Assembly: GCF_020740795.1 (NCBI RefSeq)
Contig: NC_067294.1
Span: forward strand, 18,171,001 to 18,235,000
Direction: 5' to 3'
DNA: 64,000 nucleotides
From: Apus apus
Taxonomy: Eukaryota > Chordata > Aves > Apodiformes > Apodidae
The notes beneath the pieces are model-generated. The model saw only the letters and a program-made list of their open reading frames with translations. It ran no database searches and was not told the DNA's origin. The position numbers and the translations under genes are program-made. Shown here piece after piece: positions 25,366 to 36,979 of the stretch (positions within the stretch are counted from its first letter, which is position 1; each line of letters opens with the position of its first letter).

Positions 25366-26836
25366 GATGGAGTGATGTGTCTGCCACTGCAGAGCAGTGT
25401 CACTGGATCCTCTAGTGAGGGATGGAGGCCATAGAGAGGAGAAAGGACTCAGGAGAGTGCAGCATCCCTGTACCAAGAGATAATGGAAAATGAATGTCTA
25501 TGCCAGCAACACTGATTTGCTAACATGCAGGTTGAGGCTGCACAAGGTCATTAAAACCTGATAAAGCCTATATTTTGTGATAGTTGTTCTATGCACTCTT
25601 GGTGTGCCCAGCTGTGTGAGCACCACACAAAGGCAGCCACTCAGGAGTGTGTGAGCACCATAATACATTCCAGCCAAGCCCTTCATATACACAATTTATT
25701 AATTTATTGGATTGCTTGGAGTCCTCAGCCCCTTCTTATACTTTCCAGGCATATATTTGCTTAATGCAGATTAAACTATGTGTGATGACATCAAAATGTT
25801 GTTTAGCTGTTCACTCATTTCTCCTTCAGAGATGTGTGAAGGGAGAACCCAAAGGATTTCAGTCTACACTTACTCACCAAAGCCAGACTTTTCATCCAAG
25901 TGAAACTTCTGCATATTTACAGGAGCTTTAACAGAACAGGGGGACTCTTGGCATTGTCTTTAAAAAGTGTCTGTGTCAAGGAGCAGCCAGTAGTTTCCCA
26001 ACAATTAAATAACAAAAGAATTGAGGAACTTACAGATTATTAAGTACTCCAAAGAGGCTAATGAGTGCCTGTCTTACACAGGATGCATAAAACTGCTGCT
26101 GGGGAAAATAGGATAAGGAAGGAGGATTGGACACAGTTTATTTTACCCAGTTGTTGACACAAGCTTGGATTACAGTAAGTGAAGCCAACTGTGTGAAAAA
26201 AAAGGCAGTAATTGACTTTGCATGTTAAGAATGTCATTATAGTTTGAGAAGACAGAAAGCTCTAATTGAAGTGCTTGGTGGAATGAGGCAGGAAGAATCA
26301 TGGCCTCATTTTGTACCTGAATATGTTAGATAGAGATTAGGGACCTAATAAAATGAAGTTTCCTGGAAAAAGCACCATTTATTGGAACCTTGAGACAGTT
26401 AAGCCCCAGAATGGGCAGGTCTAAGTTTTTGACCAGGCAACAATTATATGTGCTAGAGAAATAGGAGTCACTGTATCATGTACTAATAAGCACTGCTCTA
26501 TAAAGGTAACTCACTCCATTTCCCCTGGGGAGAAAGTCATTTCACCATGTAACAGCTTTTTCCCAAAATGGAAGCAGCTCTTGAACCACATCAAACACAT
26601 GAAGAAGATGAGGAAATGAAAGATGATCCAAAAAGATATCAAAAGCTGCCTGCAATTGATTTCATAATGGATTTTCATATGTGAAATTAGGGAAATGCAT
26701 TTGGGGTGCTATGTTCCTCCCCTTTATGAAAGATCACTGGAAAACTTTAATTGGCTCCTCTCCTGTGATGTGCAATGACCCAAATACTGAGCAGGAAGAA
26801 ACTGTACAAGATGAAGCTGCAGAAGCCTAATGTAAA
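25366..26836. other. Intergenic DNA, nothing recognised
   Basis: About 1.5 kb of AT-rich sequence with no gene or repeat recognised. Confidence 0.55.
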
Positions 26837-26881
26837 ATCATAGAATCATAGAACTATACAGGTTGGAAAATATGAGATTAT
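26837..26881 (-). mobile_element. CR1 LINE, 3' tip only (45 bp)
   Basis: AATCATAGAATCATAGAACT followed by ACAGGTTGGAAAATATGAGA is the complement of a CR1 tail and its last UTR bases. It is either an extreme 5' truncation or a decayed copy. Confidence 0.75.
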
Positions 26882-27709
26882 CTTTTTAGTGACTGGATGT
26901 TATTAATGCACAGCATAACTCAGACTTAAGACATAAAAGCCCATTGGTTTTGGCCACTGATCTGATAGGCATAAACCTCAGACTTCCAAAGACAATACGT
27001 TCACAGAACTTAATGAACTTGAAGGTCTTTTACTCCAAGTTGATTCTGTATATGGATTCTGAGAGGAATCAAGTGGTAAAAAGCCCCCAAATTGTAATTT
27101 CCTTGTTAACAAATTCTGCAGTGTGTTTTGTCTGGCTCACTTCGTTGTCATCAAGAGCATAAAAGAAACCTTTGTTTATTGATTCTTGTCTGTCCTGGCC
27201 ACCAGCTCCATCCTCACTTCTCATTGTTGTGTGATATTTAAACAGTGACCCCCAAAGCTGTGGCAGAATGTGCAAGTTCACACCACCCCTTCACCCCCAA
27301 GTATCAATGTTTTTGCATTAAAAACAAGCTCCCTCCCCAAATCTCTGACCTTTTTTCCTTTTTGCTAGCCTTTCAAAATGAATCAAGGATTCTCTATCTC
27401 AAGGAGCATCTTTTTTGTTGCCAGTAAGACAAGACTGGTAGCAAAAGAAAGCTCTGGAGAGACCACATGAGGCCATTGGTGCTTCATGCTTTGAGATGGA
27501 ATTCTTTTATTAGAGCTTTCCCCTCTGTGGTGTTTCAAGTCTTGCTGCAGGTTCTTTCAGATGAAGAGGAACTGCCCTATTCTCAACTGTCAGCAGTCTG
27601 GACACTTAAACCAGCCAAGATATGTCTCAAGGAATCTAGTTGTTCTCTTTGATCCTAGATTAAAGGGCCTGTGAGAAATTTTAGAGCTATGTAGTTTCTT
27701 ACACAGTTC
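26882..27709. other. DNA just downstream of the inferred PCDHA 3' end
   Basis: No gene or repeat recognised. Two further AATAAA words on the minus strand (27506-27511 and 27175-27180) mean the PCDHA 3' UTR could extend into this stretch. Confidence 0.5.
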
Positions 27710-29578
27710 CAATTAATACGACATTTGAGCTTTATTCTGTGAATGTACAATGATCATGTAGAAAACTCCTTGGAATTCCCTCCTCAGCTATCTTGTATTT
27801 AAGAATACATGTATTGGTTTTATAGCAACATCCTCAGCCACATTCAACGCTCCATTTATACCCTTTAGGTTCAGTAATTCACAGAGCTTTAGCTTCACAG
27901 ATTCTTAGCAATAAATCCCCAAATGCATGCATTGGCTTGATTTAAGAAAGATATTTTACTTGTGTTTCATACACAAAAAAACTTGATAATCAACAGTGGC
28001 TTAAAAAAAAAAATTAACACTACTCCACTTCTTCACAAGTGTACAAAAAAAGCAATAATGGATTTACATTCAACAGTAAAGCTTAAATTCCACTCTAATA
28101 ATAGTTGCATTGACATTCACATACACAAGCACAGAATAAATATTGCAGGATTCTTATAAGAGCATACAGCATACATACAGTACTTGAATTTTACACACTA
28201 GTGTTAGTAGGGTTGGAAAGTCATCATCTCATAGAAAAGTAGAACTAAAATCAGAAAAGGTTGTGTGGGAGGTAACACCAGGGCACTGCACAGAGCTAGC
28301 AGGTCAGTAAATCCATGTGTGTGAGGAGTTTGCTTCTGCTTCTTCATATTAGGACAGTTGGTTTGCAAAGGTGTGTTCAAAGTGCAGGTTAATGCCAAAA
28401 AAAAAAAGTCAAAAAGAAAAAGATATTCCTGTATTTAGTAATACATGCAAGAGGCAGCCCTCAATCACCCCACAGAATAAAGCTGTTATTGGCAAGTGGC
28501 CGATATAATACAGATGTTTCAGGCAATTTTTCTAAAGCACTTTAATAGCAGCAATTATCATTTATAATGGCTCTAGATTCGCTTCTGTTTGGGTTAAAGG
28601 GCATCGTATTTCTTTAACATTTACAGCTATATTTCTTTATAAATAAATATCTCAGATAACAAACAGCATAGTTAACGTTTCTTTTTTTCTCTCTCTCTCT
28701 CTTTTGCATAAGTGTCGTGGAAAAACTCTGACCTTTTCAGAGACAGAATGTGCAAAATAATGTTAGAGTGGCAAAAGGGACACAGAGCATCACAGTCAGT
28801 TACATTCCTGGGATGTCAGCCCAGCCCTTCTCCAACTCGGAGGGCCAAGGGTAACCCAGGGCCTTAAGGGACAATTTTCCCATTGGCTTGCTTGGTAAGA
28901 GCTAAATTTTATGGTAGCTTAAAGAGCTGTAAATGTGAGGGTTTATTTGCAGGAGTGTGTACAATACGTCATGGATAGGACTCAGTATTCCCACACTGTC
29001 ACTTCTCAAGATTTGAAAAGTCTGGGCATCTCCTTTCAGACATTTCCTCCCCAGCCTGAACATCTTTGAACATTTCTGTTCATTAGGTGTTTCCTCTGTT
29101 GTTTATTTACCAGCTCTTCTTGCATTTTAGAGCCTGATCTCATACCACCTAGCTGACATCTGCACATGAGTATTTCCAATCAGATAGAGGGTGCACAACA
29201 TTAAACCTTTTAAACCTGCCCTGTAAGTGTCATCAAGACAGGAGCACAGGAACCACAGTGCAGAGAGTCCAACCTCTCACTGGCTGTACTGTGAAGATTC
29301 TCCTTTTCGGCGTAGGAGAAAGGAAACTTGTGTCTGCTTTTTAGAGTCTGAAAACAAGCCAGAGTGGAGAAAAAGAGTTAACACCAGACTTAATAAAGCT
29401 GTTAAGACAAAAACCTGTTAAGCAATTTAGACAGACACTGTGAATTTCCTGCTGATTTTCTCAAGTCTGTACATACAGGAAATTTGTTAACGGTAGGAAG
29501 AAGTTGGGAGCTGCTACATAGGAGAAATCTGCCATTATTACAAAAACTGGCTAAGTGGATTCTCTCAGTATAAACCCC
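27710..29578 (-). other. PCDHA: Probable 3' UTR of PCDHA transcripts
   Basis: The stretch after the stop codon is AT-rich and free of CR1, unlike its surroundings. Alpha-protocadherin mRNAs are known to carry a long 3' UTR of roughly 2 kb in the same exon as the stop. Several minus-strand AATAAA words occur (complements at 29102-29107, 28942-28947 and 27731-27736), so alternative poly(A) sites are possible. A CT-rich tract on the plus strand at 28680-28706 would be a GA-rich tract in the RNA. The extent is inferred; no transcript evidence is available. Confidence 0.6.
27731..27736 (-). promoter_or_regulatory. Candidate poly(A) signal AATAAA
   Basis: The minus strand reads CAGAATAAAGCTC here. 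A GTGT-containing stretch follows about 40 bases downstream. This would give a 3' UTR of about 1.85 kb. Other AATAAA words occur nearer the stop and also further out at 27506-27511 and 27175-27180, so the choice is a guess. Confidence 0.4.
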
Positions 29579-29889
29579 TCACTGGTCACTGTTCTCAGTG
29601 GTGCTGTTGCCCTTTTCTTTTTTCTCCTGAGTCTTGTTCCCCTTCTTCTTTTTCTTCTTTTTCTTGGTCTCTTCCTTCTTGCCAAAGGTTATGAAGTCAC
29701 TTTTGTCAATTTGGCTGTTGGGCGGCTCCTGCCGAATGGAGATGATTGCAGGAGATCCCGGGATAATGAATTTGTCTGGCAACTCACCAGGACCACCTTG
29801 TTTGGGATTGCCCGGTCCAAATTTAAAGGTCCAGCTGTTGCTGTTCACACCAGCTCCCACTGGGGGGGACACCTCTCCTGCCTCAGGTT
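29579..29889 (-). CDS. PCDHA: Protocadherin alpha constant exon 3 (shared C-terminus, terminal coding exon)
   Basis: This exon encodes the last 102 whole codons, plus two bases of a split codon, of the cytoplasmic tail shared by all alpha-protocadherins. These are neuronal adhesion proteins whose variable first exons are spliced to three common exons. The sequence shows a polypyrimidine tract and CAG acceptor at 29890-29892, then an open frame to TGA at 29579-29581. Counting the split Glu as residue 1, diagnostic segments are [12 protein letters not shown] (3-14), NSNSWTF (16-22), [20 protein letters not shown] (35-54), the motif FITFGK (66-71), eight lysines (76-83) and the C-terminus STTENSDQ. 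This matches the known family tail almost residue for residue. From family knowledge, FITFGK fits the consensus for binding the WAVE actin-regulatory complex, and the tail interacts with PYK2/FAK kinases. The frame is intact and the lysine tract uses mixed AAA/AAG codons. Identity is secure. Orthology to one named gene symbol is not possible because the exon serves the whole cluster. Confidence 0.95.
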
Positions 29890-29910
29890 CTGAAAAAGTC
29901 AAAACAGCAA
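29890..29910 (-). promoter_or_regulatory. 3' splice site of PCDHA constant exon 3
   Basis: Read on the minus strand, a T-rich run (CTGTTTTGACTTTTTCAG) ends in CAG at 29892-29890, directly before the first conserved codon bases. The intron interrupts a Glu codon after its first base (phase 1), as expected for this junction in the family. The canonical acceptor argues against a processed pseudogene. Confidence 0.9.
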
Positions 29911-30330
29911 GAAAACCTTAAAGCATCGTTAAATACAAGCACTCAGTGAGTATCAGCTTCGTGTGTGGAAGCTCTGGCTTCCATCTGGCTCTACATTGAC
30001 TCCTGGTTGCTTGGCTGCTCCTCTGGGTTGTTATTGACTGTTTTTTGTCCAGGTTGCTCAATGCTGGTATGAACAGATAGACTCCAAATACTGCTGGGCC
30101 CATCATGCTTTGGATCCCACGTTGTGTCTTGAAGTGCAATTGTTCTCTATTTTTATTTTTAATGGGAAGTGCAAGGAATGAAAGATGACTGTGATGCAGC
30201 CCACTGTAGTTTCATAGCATGAAACACAACCATGGGTGTGCTTGAGGGTGTCAAGTCTTTTGGGAAAGGGTTCGAGGAGTGTCCAGAGTAGGGAAGTCAG
30301 CCTTAGCAGTGTGCACATCTGTGCTGGATA

Positions 30331-30966
30331 TCATGGAATCATAGAAACATCCTGGTTCAAAGGGACCTTGATAATCAGGTCCAACCATAAGCTAAATCCC
30401 CCTACCATAACCTGATTTACCCACTCAGTGCTTAAATCATGTCACTAAGCACCACATCTATATTTCTTTTCAATACTTCCAGGGATGGTGACTCTACCAC
30501 CTCCCTGGGCAGCCTGTTCCACTGCCCAACCACTCCTTCAGTAAAGAAATTCTGTCTAATATCCAGCCTAACCCTCCCCTGGTGCAGCTTCAGGCCATTT
30601 CCTCTGGTCCTGGTCATTATTCACTTGGGAGAAGAGCCCAACTCCCACCTCCCTGCAACCTCCTTTCAGGCAGTTGTAGAGAGCAATGAGGTCTCCCCTC
30701 AGCCTCCTCTTCTTCAAACAAAATGATCCCAGTTCCCTCAGCCTCTTCTCACAGGGCTTTTTCTCCAGACCTTTCCCCAGCTTGGTAGCTCCTCTGCACA
30801 AGCTCCAGCAACTCAACATCCTTCTTGTGGTGAGGGCCCAGAACTGGGCACAGTGCTCAAGGTGTGGCCTCACCACAATCACCTCTCTACACCAGCTGGC
30901 CACACTATTCCTGATGGAGACCAGGATGCCACTGGCCTTCTTGGCCACCTGAGCAAACCATCCTAC
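30331..30966 (-). mobile_element. CR1 LINE, 3' fragment of the third group
   Basis: Opens ATCATGGAATCATAGAAAC and ATCCTGGTTCAAAGGGACC, then CTGATTTACCCACTCAGTGC and CACTGCCCAACCACTCCTTC, and ends near TTGGCCACCTGAGCAAACC. It covers the same segment as 16045-16695 and has a near-identical coding end ([20 protein letters not shown]). A deletion near 30875-30890 removes part of the [15 protein letters not shown] segment. Confidence 0.95.
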
Positions 30967-31057
30967 CAGCTGTGTCCAGGATTCCTTGTGGAGTAAGTTG
31001 GTGCATCCTAGCAAGGAATCTGAAAGCCAACAATTATGTACATACCTATGCATGTAT

Positions 31058-31270
31058 CATAGAATCACAGAATCCCAGACTGGTTTGGGTTGGAGGGACC
31101 TTAAAGATCATCTAGATCCACCCCCCTGCATGGGCAGGGACAGCTCCCACTAGACCAGGCTGCTCCAAGCCCCATCCAACCTGCCCTTCAACACTTCCAG
31201 GGATGGGGCAGCCACAGCTTCTCTGGGCAGCCTGGGCCAGGCTCTCACCACCCTCATAGTGAAGAATTTC
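31058..31270 (-). mobile_element. CR1 LINE, 3' fragment inserted in an ATGT microsatellite
   Basis: ATCATAGAATCACAGAATCC, CTGCATGGGCAGGGACAGC, CACTTCCAGGGATGGGGC and CATAGTGAAGAATTTC. The two flanks carry the same 9-mer, TGCATGTAT, at 31049-31057 and 31275-31283. The right flank is an ATGT-type microsatellite. Confidence 0.93.
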
Positions 31271-31272
31271 AC

Positions 31273-31360
31273 TGTGCATGTATGTAGGTAGGTCTGTCTG
31301 TGTGTGTGTGTATGTATGTATGTATATATGTATGTATGTATGCATGTATGCATGTATGCA
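31273..31360. repeat. Microsatellite (TATG)n / (TG)n / (GCATGTAT)n
   Basis: Starts GTGCATGTATGTAGGTAGG, passes through a TG run and TATG units, and ends in GCATGTAT repeats before GCAGACC. It sits directly next to the 5' end of the CR1 at 31058-31270. Confidence 0.9.
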
Positions 31361-32956
31361 GACCACGTGGCTGATCAGCAGACATGGCACTAAAGCAAAA
31401 ATAGGTGTTAGCTGAATTGCCCAGGTGGAGATTCTGCAGGACTCTGTCAATCTGGTCTCAGAAATATTCATACTCTTCTTCAATGGACTCTAACAACCTG
31501 TTCCATTTTCCCAGGAAATGAGGTGACTCTTGCAAGGGAATTGTAAAGTTTTTCTAAACTATGAGCTTCAAAGCAGAATGGGAAATTGGACAGGGCTGGT
31601 GTCAAATTTGTGATTAAGGTGTTGAGAATGGTTCAAAAGTAAATCATATCACAGTGAGTTCTCAAGCTGTGAAGCTCCTTACTCTGACATGTCTTTTTTT
31701 CTTATTGTAATATCACAACATAAAGGCTGAAAAACACCAGACTGGTGGTGTTTTGAACTCTTGTTTTTATTAATTGCTATGGTGGAATGGTAGATGACAA
31801 TCTTTGATACTGGAAAATCTAAAGGCAAGTTCTGTCCCCAGCTTCAGGCTCGCAGCATGAAGCAAGTTTTAATTTTATTTCCATGATTTTGCCAAGATGG
31901 AGCTAATCATATTGAAATGTTTCTATGCATTGTCCTGACAAGGACAATTTCCTAGCACAATGAGATGCAACACAGATCAGGTTCTTCCGTGAGAGGAAAT
32001 CTTAAAACCTGGCCTGTTTGTTGCTTTTGTTTTCTTAAACTTTGAAAATTCTTTGTAATTTCCAGTACTCCCAGTTTTGCACAGGAACAGCACGTCCATT
32101 TTAAGGAATCATTTCAAGTGTTTAAGGGATTGTGATCAGGGGAAAGCTCAATGCATTGATGCTAAAGCCCTCAAAAGTGATGAAAACATTTGTAGCCACA
32201 CTTTGAAAGTGCAGTCTCACCAACAGAGGACCTGCCACCCTTGGAACTCTCCAAGATTGTTCCAGCACCACGGGAATGATGTTCAAAACCATTGATCTGA
32301 TTAAGTCCCAGCATCACTCTGCTCTGCAGCAGAGCTCTCCAGATGAATGGGCAAAGATGTTCAGGGGGAAGAAGAAGGTGGAATGTGTTACAAGGAAGTG
32401 TTGGAAAACCAGCTGAGAGGTACTCCATATCCCTTGGAAGAGGAGCCAAGAACATGGAAAGGAGGAGAAGAAATAGAAGTCCTGGGTCTCCCACTGGTGA
32501 AAGAGGGCAGGAAGAGAAGCCGAGTAGCCACTCTAGAGGGTGGTCTCCAACATTTTGTCAAACCAGAAGATGCTATTCAGCACACCTCAGCTGCTCTGTA
32601 TCCCTGTAGTAGCAATGAAAAATATTGCATTTGCTTTAGCAGCCATTTCATGAACTGAACAGCACCTCCCATACTTTGTGTTCTGTGAGCCTTCATCTTC
32701 TGCTTTCCTTTTAAATAAAATGAATATCATGTGTGCAGACACAGGGCTCAAAAGCTTAGGAACCCATTTTGCTGCTTTGTGCTTTCTCCTGCCTGGCAAT
32801 AAAATAATCACCACTGGACAGCAAGATTCCTTTTAAGCTTCTGCAAATTGATGCAGTACATCCATGTCACGGAGCCAAAGAAATGTGCATACATGACACA
32901 TCAGAACTGTCTCTGAGACCATCTAACAGGTTTGGCACATGGATTCTAGGTAAAGG
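31361..32956. other. Intron DNA, nothing recognised
   Basis: About 1.6 kb. Two overlapping open frames at 32343-32658 (plus) have no recognisable domain and look like chance. Confidence 0.5.
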
Positions 32957-33137
32957 AATCACAGAATCCTAGATTGCTTTGGGTTGGAGGGACCTTAAAG
33001 ATCATCCTGTTCCACCCCCCTGCATGGGCAGGGACACCTCCCACCAGCCCAGGCTGCTCCAAGCCCCATCCAACCTGCCCTTCAACACTGCCAGGGATGG
33101 GGCAGCCACAGCTTCCCTGGGCAACCTGGGCCAGTGT
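32957..33137 (-). mobile_element. CR1 LINE, short 3' end, main group
   Basis: AATCACAGAATCCTAGATTGC, CCCTGCATGGGCAGGGACAC, GGGATGGGGCAGCCACAGC and ending GGCAACCTGGGCCAGTGTC. It is 5'-truncated just inside the coding end. Confidence 0.93.
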
Positions 33138-33898
33138 CAAGGAGGAACAATCTTAGGCACATTTAAAATTCATGTTTAATCAAGGATTAGAAGAACCTGA
33201 ACATTTCTTTTCCCCCTAAGACTATATTTAATTTGATTTAAAGTTTAGTTATTCCAGGAACTCCTAAAACCACTTTAGTGACCTTAACCTCCCTAGTCTG
33301 AAATACCTTTTCTGAAGTTATTGTTAACGTGGAAGTTCCTCTTTTCTGTAAATTTCCTATGGACTTAAGTATCAACTTCAGATTTTTCACGTTTGTCACT
33401 GTCCAAGCAATCCCTTTCATATTAAACACATTAATATGAACCATCTTTCATATCTGCTTCACAAAGTATTTTGGTCAGGTACCTTTCATACTGATTTTGA
33501 TTCTTTGAGATGATCAATTACAAAGGTGAATGTTGTGTGTTTTGGCCTTTTTCCAAATTACTAATCAATTGTCTTTCTCCAGCAATACAAAAAAGTGAGC
33601 TTTCCTATTGTATCTAAAAAATCAAGCCCTACTGGGGAAATAAATCCTTTCCCCTTCCCAACCAGTCCATGCAATATTAATTCCAAGTAATGTTGGCCCA
33701 GACCCAATGCTCTTTCCCTGTTATTCATAGGAAAAAAAACAGCCAAAGGTGACCTCAAATCATTTTTAAACCATCCTTGCTCTGGTTGGGAAGAGCCCTG
33801 TAGCAGTGAAGAATGCAAAACCTGCTTTGAAGTGTACAAGGACACGACACTCTCACAGTGCCCCCACAGCACAGCCAAAACAATGTGGTGTGTATTCT
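33138..33898. other. Intron DNA, nothing recognised
   Basis: No repeat or exon-like segment recognised. Confidence 0.5.
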
Positions 33899-34747
33899 TC
33901 ATAGAATCATAGAACGGTTTGGGCTGGAAGGGACCTCCAAGATCATCTAGATCCAACCCCCTACATGGACAGGGACACCTCCCACCAGCCCAGGTTGCTC
34001 CAAGCCCCATCCAACCTGCCCTTCAACACTGCCAGGGATGGGGCAGCCACAGCTTCTCTGGGCAGCCTGGGACAGGGTCTCACCACCCTCACAGCAAAGA
34101 ATTTCCTCCTCATGTCTCACTTAAATCTCCTTTCTTCCAGTTTTAACCCATTGCCCCTTGTCGTCTCCCTCCCTGCCCTTGTCAAAAGTCCCTCCCCAGC
34201 TTTCCTGGAGCCCCTTCAGGCACTGGAAGCTGCTCTAAGGTCTCCCTGGAGCCTTCTCTTCTCCAGGCTGAACAGCCCAACCGTCCCAGCCTGGCTCCAG
34301 GGCAGAGCTGCTCCAGCCCTCCCAGCATCTCTGTGGCCTCCTCTGGACTCGCTACAGGACCATCATGTCCTTCCTATGTTGGGGGCTCCAGAGCTGGACA
34401 CAGTGCTCCAGGTGGGGTCTCATGAGAGCTGAATAAAGGGGGACAATCCCCTGCCTGGCCCTGCTGGTCACTCTGCTGGGGATTCAGCCCAGGACACGGG
34501 TGGTTTTTGGGCTCCAGCACATGGTGCTGGCTCATGATGAGCTTCTCAACACCCAACACCCCCAAGTCTTTCTCCTCAGGGCTGTTTTTGATCCATTCTC
34601 CACCCAGCCTGTACTTGTGCTTGGTATTACCCTGACCCAGCTGCAGGACCTTGCACTTGGCCTGGTTGAACTTCACGCAGTTTGCATGAGCCCACCTCTC
34701 CTGCCTGCCAGGGCCCCTCTGGATGGCATCCCTTCCCTCCAGCATGA
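33899..34747 (-). mobile_element. CR1 LINE, 0.85-kb copy with part of the reverse-transcriptase C-terminal region
   Basis: ATCATAGAATCATAGAACGG and CCTACATGGACAGGGACACC open the 3' end. The coding end continues past the usual truncation points: the sense strand encodes CVKFNQAKCKVLQLGQGN and PEEKDLGVLGVEKLIMSQH before ending near 34747. This is the second longest copy. The frame is broken between the upstream segment (34374-34745) and the downstream REVVRP-type segment. Confidence 0.94.
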
Positions 34748-35719
34748 CTCAACACAGGACATGAGACAGTGACAGTGACTGTGCATTATCCATTTTACCA
34801 CACAAATACAATAATGTGCAAGACTCAAGGGTATCCTTAAGGTACAGTGACTCTTTTTCCTTGCATGAGAACTCGTGCCAGTCTAACGGGCTGCACACAC
34901 GTGTCTGCATTACTGAAATCTAATTCAGAACAGGACACTGACCTTTTAATCTGGTTCTGCCTAGACAAATCCACTCACCAGATAAAGTCAGTAACATTTA
35001 TCCCAAAGCCATCTGACATCATGCATCCAAACACAACAAACCCATCACCTCGACCCTAGAGGCAGGATTCTGTCACGACAAAGACTAAGGGGCTCTGCTT
35101 GCATTTCTGTGTTGCTTTTTTCCCTGTCCCTGAATATGTTTGTTGTCTGTACAAACTAAGCATTTTCATACACCTTAATAATCACTAAGCAACTAATTAT
35201 CCTTAGAGCTGTGTGGAGAGCTCACAAATAAAACCACAGAGACAGACTTAAGGAGTTAACAGCCCTCATTTCCCATGAGAGCTTCAACAGCCTCCTCAGG
35301 AAATTTCCTTTCTGCCTGATTTACCTGATAATGTGTGTATTTATCTGTATTGGCTGGAAGGTCACAGTTCAGCTGTACCAACAATTTGGTGTGTTTAGGC
35401 ATTTCAGATCAAGGCTAAATGTCACTTACCACCTAGTTTCCAAAACTGCCTCCTGTTTCTTACCAGCAGGAATTTAACAACTTGCCACTTAGATGCTGTT
35501 TTACATTTAACAGGATTAGTCATAATTCTCTTGTGTATTTTCTGGGTCTTACTGAATATTTTAAAGTTGTTTATTAGACCGAGAGGAAAATCTAAATAAA
35601 ATAAATCTGCAAGCTATATTTATACCACTTAATTTAAAACATTACGCTTCTCCTCTCCCTACATCTACACAGTGGGGGTTTTACCAGAGTTACTACATGA
35701 GAGTGCAGAGTCTGGCCAT
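34748..35719. other. Intron DNA, nothing recognised
   Basis: About 1 kb, AT-rich, no exon-like or repeat sequence recognised. Confidence 0.5.
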
Positions 35720-35998
35720 TTTCCAGCAGTGTCCAATGGCAAGGGGCAGTGAGCACAAACTGGAGGACAGGAGGTTTGGGCTAAACATGAGGAAAACCTT
35801 CTTTCCTGTGAGGGTGACAGAGCCCTGGGACAGGCTGCCCAGAGAGGCTGGGAAGTCTCCTTCTCTGGAGACATTCCAAACCTGTCTGGACATTTTCCTG
35901 TGGGATCTACTGTAGATGACCCTGCTCTGGCAGGGGGTTGGACTAGATAATCTCCAGAGGTCCCTTCCAACCCCACCACTCTGTGATTCTTTGATTCA
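35720..35998 (+). mobile_element. CR1 LINE, 3' fragment of the CTCTGGCAGG group
   Basis: Sense words CAATGGCAAGGGGCAGTGAGC, the peptide [39 protein letters not shown] and the tail CTCTGTGATTCTTTGATTC. The coding end from 35697 to 35915 is open, but the 5' part is missing. Confidence 0.92.
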
Positions 35999-36979
35999 TT
36001 TGCTGCAGCTCCAAGGATTACTTGAAAGACTGCTCTTTCACTTCATTGTTATGGAACATGGCAGCCTTCATATTCAACAACCAAATGATTTATTTTTCAT
36101 GCATGCACACAGCAGAACCCAAAATCTAGGCTGCACCTGCAGCTCCTGATGCTCCCTCGCCTGTGGGCCTGCATGCTAAAATAGGAGATGAACTTCTCAC
36201 CCCTTCCATTTGCTCCTGCTCTCACAGAAATACAAGTGTCTCAGTAGACTTAAATGGAATCTAGAGCAACAGAGACTCTGCAGTCAAGTATATCATATAT
36301 TTAGTTGGCAGGAAAGGACTTCTAGGTTGTCTTTCCAAGTACTTCTTTTTCTATCCAGTGACTGTTGTCTGAAGTGCAGAGGCAGAACTACATGCAGCTC
36401 CACCACTCTAAAATCACCTCTCTGAAAGTCTGAAGCAGCAGGGTATGGTGCCTGCCAACTTTCTTCTCTTCCAGAGGCATTTATGGGTCATACAGTGTAG
36501 CCCTCTGCCTCTCACGGGATTGAAAAACATACACATCAACAGGCACTTCTTCAACAAGTCCTCATTTCTCTGAAAGCACCTGCTTTTCCACACATTGTCA
36601 GGTAGAAATGGAATGTGGGTGTCACCGGCTCCAGAAGCCCAGGACAGGAGCAGGGTTCAGGTGAGCTGGGTCATCTCATTGAGCTCAGAGCATCTCACGC
36701 TCCAGCCCATGGGATTTTCAGAGGCACCCAACTCTGCTTCAAGAATAGAGTCCCTATAATTTAGCTCCTAGCAAATGTAAGCACCTCTTTTCTTTTGTTT
36801 TGTTTTCCTTAGATGTCACCCACAGAGTGAGGTCTCCCTTTTCTACCTTCAGCCACTGATAAAAGTTGGCATCCAGCCTGAAGTACCTAATTCAGTACTT
36901 GCCACAGTCTAAAGAGAGACAGGCACCCTCAGGAGGCAGTACAAGCCACCCAGCTTCAACACCCATTTTTAGATGCACT
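35999..36979. other. Intron DNA, nothing recognised
   Basis: About 1 kb; no exon-like or repeat sequence recognised. Confidence 0.5.

Noticed and set aside
25279..25476. Serine/leucine-rich open frames on the minus strand
   Set aside because: Direct translation of the CT/GATA microsatellite; not coding.
29555..29893. 112-codon plus-strand open frame across the PCDHA exon
   Set aside because: Antisense shadow of the conserved exon; its leucine-rich start comes from the complement of the lysine codons.
32260..32280. REST/NRSF-like site (TTCCAGCACCACGG)
   Set aside because: Only the left half and centre resemble the consensus; the required right half GGACAGCGCC is missing and an extra C breaks the left half.
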